The notes below the pieces were generated by a model that was given only the letters and a program-made list of their open reading frames with translations, was not told the origin of the DNA and did no database searches. Shown here piece after piece: positions 23,151 to 27,314 of a stretch of DNA of 27,314 bases. The stretch's first letter is position 1. Each line of letters begins with the position of its first letter. The stretch is from JABFRZ01 sp031413955 (GTDB lineage Bacteria; Planctomycetota; UBA1135; GCA-002686595): assembly GCA_031413955.1 (NCBI GenBank), contig JANOGB010000145.1, forward strand, positions 1 to 27,314, read 5' to 3'. The position numbers were made by a program, and so were the translations under genes.

Positions 23151-23684
23151 TCAAGGCGCCGCGCGGAGCTCGAGTCCGTGCGTCGAGCGTGCCCGCTCCA
23201 GCGCCGCGCGCAGAGCTCTGTGGAGCTCCTCTGCGGCCGGTCCGGCGCGCGGGAACGGGGGCAGGAGGCAGGCCTCGAGCTCGCGCTCGCTCGGGTTCCG
23301 GTGGCGCAGGGTGAGCTCGATGCGCGGTCGCGGCAGATGAACCTCGACCCGCTCGGCCCACTCCACCACCGCCACGCCCGCGCCCGAGAGGAACTCCGCC
23401 CCTTCCTCGAACAAGGACTCCGCGCCCCCGCGCCAGGCGTCGAAGTGGTGCAGCGCGAGACGCCCCTGCAGGGTGCGCATGCGCGTGAAGGTCGGTGAAT
23501 GGACCGACTCGCGCACCCCGAGACCTCGCGCCAGGCCGCGTACCAGCGTGGTCTTGCCGCTGCCGAGTTCGCCGACCAAGGCCACCAGCGCGCCGGCAAC
23601 CAGCACCTGCCCGAGGCACTCGCCCAAGGCCTCGGTCGTCTCGGGCGCGCAAGAATGCGCGCGCCAGACGAGCTCACGCTCCAT
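23151..23684 (-). CDS. tsaE: tRNA threonylcarbamoyladenosine biosynthesis ATPase TsaE
   Basis: This 177-residue P-loop ATPase drives turnover of the TsaD-TsaB complex that installs t6A37 on ANN-decoding tRNAs. The Walker A motif GELGSGKTT is at 38-46, followed by LVRGLARGLGV and SPTF (63-66), all diagnostic of TsaE. HHFDAWRGG corresponds to the usual H-x-D-x-Y/W-R segment, and VVEWAERV is the Walker B-like strand with the catalytic Glu. The protein runs about 20-30 residues longer than many homologs at the C-terminus. It starts inside the end of thiL (11-base overlap), so the two are probably translated together. TsaB, TsaC and TsaD are not in the window. Confidence 0.94.
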   Translation of the reverse strand: MERELVWRAHSCAPETTEALGECLGQVLVAGALVALVGELGSGKTTLVRGLARGLGVRESVHSPTFTRMRTLQGRLALHHFDAWRGGAESLFEEGAEFLSGAGVAVVEWAERVEVHLPRPRIELTLRHRNPSERELEACLLPPFPRAGPAAEELHRALRAALERARSTHGLELRAAP

Positions 23685-24603
23685 GGACCCAGCCTCCGCG
23701 TCCGTCCCATGGGTGGAGCGCGTCGCCCTCTGCCGCCGCCAGCCACAGGCCCTGGCCCGCCCGTACCCGTCCGATCACGGTCAGGGCAGGAAAGCGGCGC
23801 GTCGCCCGCACACGCGCAGCGTGCCAGGCCCGCGGCGCAAGCGTGGCCAGCAGCTCGTAGTCCTCGCCGTCCGCCAGCGCGTGCGCGCGCGGCGTGCGCC
23901 CGCTCGCCCGCGCCGCGCGCCGTGCGTCGCGGTGGATGGGCACGTGCTCGAGATCGATGCGCACACCCGAGGCCTCGGCCAGGCGCGCGAGATCCAGCGC
24001 CAATCCGTCGCTGATGTCCATGAGCGCGCGCGCCCCGTGGGCATGCAAGAACTCGGCCGCCTCGAAGCGTGGGCAGGGCTCGAGATGCCGCCCGAGGCGG
24101 CTGCCGCCAAGCGGACCGCTCACGAGCACGAGCTCGCCCGGACGCGCACGGTCCCGCCCCGGAGGACGGCCACGGCCGGAGAAGCTCCCCAGCGCCGTGA
24201 GCGCGAGAGCCAGGCGCCCGCGCGTCTCCGTCAGGTCTCCACCCACGAGCTCGGCCCCGTGCTCGCGCGCCTTCTCGTCCACGCCCTCGATCACCGCGCG
24301 CAGGCGCCCTGCACGCTCGGCACGCGGCGCGGCGATGCACAGGAGCAGGGCGCACGGTCGCGCCGCCGCCGCGGCGAGATCCGAGAGCGCGCGTCCGGCC
24401 GCTTTTCGCCCCAGGGTCCGACCCGGGCAGCCCACCTCCGTGTGCACTCCCTCGACCACCTGATCGCTGCACACGACCGGACGGCCCGTCAGCCGGCGCA
24501 GAACGGCCGCGTCGTGACCCTGGGAGCCGAACAGCGCCGCAGGCCGCGGGCGCCGCCCCAGCCAGCGCAGGATCTCGGCCTCGTTCCAGCCCATCCGCCC
24601 CAT
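23674..24603 (-). CDS. thiL: Thiamine-monophosphate kinase
   Basis: This enzyme phosphorylates thiamine monophosphate to thiamine diphosphate, the active cofactor, in the cytoplasm. It is 309 residues long. Family blocks are present in order: GSQGHDAAVL (26-35), SDQVVEGVHT (46-55), ALSDLAAAAARP, VGGDLTET (120-127), LVSGPLGGS, LMDISDGLALDLARLAEASG and ALADGEDYELLA. The first metal/ATP motif normally reads GDDAA; here it is GHDAA, with only the second Asp kept (Asp31). The ATG at 24603 opens MGRMGWNEAE; the next in-frame ATG, at 24594, is equally possible. Neither has a strong ribosome site. The ThiE/TenI-like gene ends 47 bases upstream and tsaE begins within the final codons, so a thiamine sub-cluster precedes tsaE. 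Confidence 0.93.
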   Translation of the reverse strand: MGRMGWNEAEILRWLGRRPRPAALFGSQGHDAAVLRRLTGRPVVCSDQVVEGVHTEVGCPGRTLGRKAAGRALSDLAAAAARPCALLLCIAAPRAERAGRLRAVIEGVDEKAREHGAELVGGDLTETRGRLALALTALGSFSGRGRPPGRDRARPGELVLVSGPLGGSRLGRHLEPCPRFEAAEFLHAHGARALMDISDGLALDLARLAEASGVRIDLEHVPIHRDARRAARASGRTPRAHALADGEDYELLATLAPRAWHAARVRATRRFPALTVIGRVRAGQGLWLAAAEGDALHPWDGRGGWVHGA

Positions 24604-24650
24604 GCTACTCGTGCTCGTCCGGGAACCAGCCGGGCCGCGCGGGAACGAGC

Positions 24651-25280
24651 TCACGCCAGGGCCTCGAGGTAGGCGCGGGTGGCCCGCGCCGGGTCCGGTG
24701 CGGCGAGCACTCCGGAGCGCACCGCCACGCCGTGTACGCCGAGCCGGCGCAGCGCCGGCACGTCCGCCGGCCTCACGCCGCCCAGCGCGAGCAGAGGGCG
24801 AGGCGCACAGGCGAGCGCGCGCTCCAGGCCCGCGAAGCCCACGGGCTCGAGGCGCCCGGCCTTCGACGGCGTCGCGTGGAGCGGTCCATGGAACAGATAG
24901 TCGGCCTCGCCCCATGCGCCCGGATCGTCGTGCGCGTGGGTCGACAAGCCGAGCGCGATGCGCGGGTCCAGCCAGGGGCGCAGCTCGGCTGGCAGCAGCG
25001 AGCGGAACGAGAGGTGCACCGCGTCCGCGCGGAGCTCGGACGCCAGGTGCGCGCGGTCGTGCACGCCCAGCCACAGCGTGGGGTGAGAAGCGCGCAGCTC
25101 GACCACCGCGCGCCCGAGCGCCAGGTAGGCCCTGTCCGCGAGGCGCGGCTCGCGCAAGAGCAAGCCCGGCAGACCGGCGGCGAGCGCGCGTTCGAGCCTG
25201 ACGAGGAACGCGGCCTGGTCCCCAGCCTCGAGCTCGCCGGGCGAGAGCGCGATGAGGCGCGGCAGCGACAGCGACAGCAC
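24651..25280 (-). CDS. Thiamine phosphate synthase / TenI family protein
   Basis: This 209-residue TIM-barrel protein of the TMP-synthase/TenI superfamily is placed upstream of thiL. Superfamily landmarks are LLLREP (40-45, in place of QLREK), HDR (74-76, in place of NDR), DAVHLSFRSLLP (in place of GVHLGQxD), GLSTHAH, ADYLFHGPLHATPSKAG (127-142 region), LLALGGV and GVAVRSGVL. The phosphate- and substrate-loop residues near GPLHATPSKAG favour ThiE. The loss of the K of QLREK and of the Gln/Asp after VHL favours TenI, the thiazole aromatase, or a diverged enzyme. Context (thiL next door) supports a thiamine role either way. The GTG at 25280 follows the upstream stop by 10 bases; no ATG is available near the first beta strand. 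Confidence 0.82.
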   Translation of the reverse strand: MLSLSLPRLIALSPGELEAGDQAAFLVRLERALAAGLPGLLLREPRLADRAYLALGRAVVELRASHPTLWLGVHDRAHLASELRADAVHLSFRSLLPAELRPWLDPRIALGLSTHAHDDPGAWGEADYLFHGPLHATPSKAGRLEPVGFAGLERALACAPRPLLALGGVRPADVPALRRLGVHGVAVRSGVLAAPDPARATRAYLEALA

Positions 25281-25290
25281 GGCGAGTGCC

Positions 25291-27314
25291 TCAGACCGTG
25301 GGCGCGCCCAGCTCCACGATGTAGCCGAGGTCGCGCAGCAGGGCCTGCATGCGTCGCGGCGTGGCGCGGCCCTTCAGGCGCACGCTGTGCTCGTCGAGGA
25401 TCTCCGCCAGGTGCCGACGCGTGCCAGGATCCTGGCAGAAGCGCCGCAGCACGTCCGGCTCCTGGCACACGAGCACCAGGCTCGGACCGAGACGCATCAA
25501 CCCGGCGCGCAGGGCCCAGTCCTTGATGGAGAAGGCCACGTTCTGCGGCACGGGCGTGCGCGCGTTGGCCTCGATCACGCGCAGGAGGTCCGCCAGCCCG
25601 AAGCCCCCGCGCAGGGCGCGCACGACGCCGTCCTGGGTGATGCGGAAGTGCAGCAACGAGCCCTGCTTCGCGCGCACGCAGAAGCGATCGAGGGCGTGGA
25701 TCAGTTCTCCGTCGTCTCCGGAGGGAAACAGCACGATCTCGAAGTCGGGCGTCACCACCAGGCTGGCCGCCCCACCGGCGGCGGCCACGCCGCGCTCGAC
25801 ACCCAGGAGGCGCGCCCCGTTCGAGTTCAGGCGCATGGCCACCGGGCGGCCGGCCCGGTCGTAGCCGAGATCGATCAGGCCCAGGAGGTACAGGCGCTCG
25901 CGCGCCCAGCGGATCAGGTTCCAGGCCAGACGCTGCGGATCCTCGAGCGTCGGCAAGCGTCCGGCCTGGGTGCGCTCGGCTAACAGCTCCTCGGCCTTGC
26001 CGTCCTCCAGGTTCAGGAGGTAGGTGTTGCGCGTCACGAAGGGCAGGTACATCAAGTCGTACCAGGTCAGCGGCTCGACGCGCTTCAGGAGCCGCAGGAA
26101 TAGCTGGCGCAGGCCCAACTGGTGCAACGATTCCCCGGCCGGAAGGCGCTCGGCCAGCGTGGACTCGAGGAGTGCGCGCTGCTTTTCGGCCAGTGGCAGG
26201 GACTCCCACTCGCGGCCGCGCGCCGTCACGGCAAAGGTGCGGTTGCCAGTGCGATCGATCAGGCCGGCCTGACGCGTGAAGCGGAAGATGAAGTGCAGCA
26301 CCTCGTCGCGCGCCAGTTCGCGCCCCGGATTCGGGATCAGGTGCTGCAAGATGCGCTTCTCGGTGGTCTTGAAGATCTCGCCGTGCACCGTGTAGCGCAC
26401 CTCGTTCTCGTCGATGTAGGCGAGGAAGCGCGACACGTTCGAGGTCAGGTCGATGCCGAGCGAGAGCTCCTCGTAGGGCCGATCGGGGTCGCCCGGAACG
26501 GCCACGCGCCGCAGCCAGGCGAGCGCCACCTCGTTGAAGACCAGCAGCGTCTCGTCCTCGAGCTGGATCCCGTAGCTCGTGAAGTCGACCTCCTGGACGG
26601 TCCCCACCAGCGACTGCTCGAGGATCATGCGCCAGCGCCGGCCGTTCCAGTGCGGCAGCTCGGTCTCCAGGCGCTCGAAGAGCGTCTTCGGCAGGATGCC
26701 GCCGAACTCGAGGATGGCGCGCTCGACCAGGCCGCGCACGCCCTCCGGGAGGCGCTCGATGCGCGCCACGCTGGCGCTCTCCTGGGCGTACATCTTGTAG
26801 AGCTCGCGCAGGCGCTGGGGCGACAGGTGCCCGTCGGCGCCGCCGTCCGCATAGAGCTGCTCCAGGTGCCCGCGCAGGGTGAGCACGCCGAAGATGCCGC
26901 GCGAGCGCTCGCGGCGCCGGCGCAGGAGGCTCTCCGCCAGCTCGAGCGGCAGGCACACGACGCGCTCACCGAAGCGCTCGAAGCGTGCGTCGCCGCCCTC
27001 CCCCACCAGGCCGCGCCGGGCCAGGGCGGCGAGCGCCGCCTCGAGGTCGTACTCGCTCACGCCGGCCAGCGCGCGCACGCTCGCCAGGTCGGCGAAGGAG
27101 AGCTGGAAGTGCGGCGCCTCCAGCAGCGCCTCCAGCACCGCGGCGAGCTTCCCGCCCAGGCCGGCCACGCGCTCCTCGACGCGCTGCGGTTCGCTCATCC
27201 AGTGCGCGAGCGCGCTGCGCAGGGCCTGGTCGTCGGCGGCGGCCGCCTGGGCCGGCGCGCCCCAGAATTGCTGCAGCTCGCGCAGCTCGAGGCTGCGCGC
27301 GCCGGCCAGCAGGT
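25291..27314 (-). CDS. Helicase-associated (Helicase_C_3-like) protein, N-terminus beyond window
   Basis: The frame is open from the stop at 25291 to the right edge, so this is a 5'-truncated gene of at least 673 codons. An ATG at 27198 exists, but the 38 codons before it look coding: LELRELQQFWGAP resembles the SAP-like N-terminus of these proteins, and no stop intervenes. The middle is a series of winged-helix-like modules. The C-terminal domain, about 25764 to 25294, carries VVTPDFEIVLFP and RTPVPQNVAFSIKDWA, typical of the helicase-associated domain (Pfam Helicase_C_3) found in proteins encoded next to XPB-type helicases in actinobacteria and other phyla. No Walker A or DEAD box is visible, so this is not a helicase motor by itself. 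A DNA-repair or transcription-linked role is inferred. Confidence 0.8.
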   Translation of the reverse strand, partial: LLAGARSLELRELQQFWGAPAQAAAADDQALRSALAHWMSEPQRVEERVAGLGGKLAAVLEALLEAPHFQLSFADLASVRALAGVSEYDLEAALAALARRGLVGEGGDARFERFGERVVCLPLELAESLLRRRRERSRGIFGVLTLRGHLEQLYADGGADGHLSPQRLRELYKMYAQESASVARIERLPEGVRGLVERAILEFGGILPKTLFERLETELPHWNGRRWRMILEQSLVGTVQEVDFTSYGIQLEDETLLVFNEVALAWLRRVAVPGDPDRPYEELSLGIDLTSNVSRFLAYIDENEVRYTVHGEIFKTTEKRILQHLIPNPGRELARDEVLHFIFRFTRQAGLIDRTGNRTFAVTARGREWESLPLAEKQRALLESTLAERLPAGESLHQLGLRQLFLRLLKRVEPLTWYDLMYLPFVTRNTYLLNLEDGKAEELLAERTQAGRLPTLEDPQRLAWNLIRWARERLYLLGLIDLGYDRAGRPVAMRLNSNGARLLGVERGVAAAGGAASLVVTPDFEIVLFPSGDDGELIHALDRFCVRAKQGSLLHFRITQDGVVRALRGGFGLADLLRVIEANARTPVPQNVAFSIKDWALRAGLMRLGPSLVLVCQEPDVLRRFCQDPGTRRHLAEILDEHSVRLKGRATPRRMQALLRDLGYIVELGAPTV

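Noticed and set aside
23674..25074. 466-codon frame extending thiL upstream
   Set aside because: The upstream part is antisense-frame shadow of the ThiE/TenI-like gene with Arg/Ala/Pro-rich noise; ThiL begins at 24603.
25291..27198. Treating ATG 27198 as the true start of the helicase-associated gene
   Set aside because: The 38 upstream codons are open and read as a SAP-like coding segment to the window edge, so the gene is more likely truncated by the window.

Overview
The window is a gene-dense bacterial chromosome segment with 22 protein genes, two of them cut by the window edges. I see no tRNA, rRNA, CRISPR array, insertion sequence or phage gene. Several features suggest a high-GC member of the Planctomycetota: secreted HEAT-repeat proteins with long Gly/Pro linkers, an EboC-like UbiA protein, a pseudopilin-like protein outside any secretion locus, a long multi-PDZ RseP, and few Shine-Dalgarno sites. 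This placement is inference from gene content; no marker gene was compared.

Layout. (1) Bases 1-2987, plus strand: the end of sdhC, then sdhA and sdhB, a b558-type succinate dehydrogenase/fumarate reductase. (2) Bases 3224-7806, plus strand: two full-length paralogous secreted HEAT-repeat proteins separated by a strong intrinsic terminator. (3) Bases 7776-13704, minus strand: a tightly packed run read Nudix hydrolase, purM, TPR protein, degenerate alpha/beta-hydrolase, membrane-fused spermidine-synthase-like protein, small TPR/membrane protein. Most junctions overlap by 1-4 bases. (4) Bases 13859-17835, plus strand: dxr, rseP and a UbiA/EboC-like prenyltransferase, divergent from region 3. 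(5) Bases 17863-19128, minus: a class II CCA-adding/poly(A) polymerase-type nucleotidyltransferase, divergent from a pseudopilin-like gene at 19171-19755 (plus). (6) Bases 19816-27314, minus: a helicase-associated (Helicase_C_3-like) protein running off the right edge, a ThiE/TenI-like protein, thiL, tsaE, a TolC-family outer-membrane protein and a HEAT-repeat envelope protein.

Function. Most of the recognised genes are core metabolism: respiration (sdh), purine synthesis (purM), MEP isoprenoid synthesis (dxr), thiamine (thiL, ThiE/TenI), tRNA maturation (CCA enzyme, tsaE) and envelope proteolysis (rseP). Interleaved with them are exported or membrane proteins of unknown role. The most notable are the tandem HEAT paralogs with conserved Trp-rich and C-terminal signatures, a hydrolase-like protein without its nucleophile, a pilin-like protein without Glu5, and an RseP with about four PDZ-like modules. 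Base composition also changes along the window: roughly the first 11 kb is visibly less GC-rich than the remainder, and the step falls inside one apparent operon.
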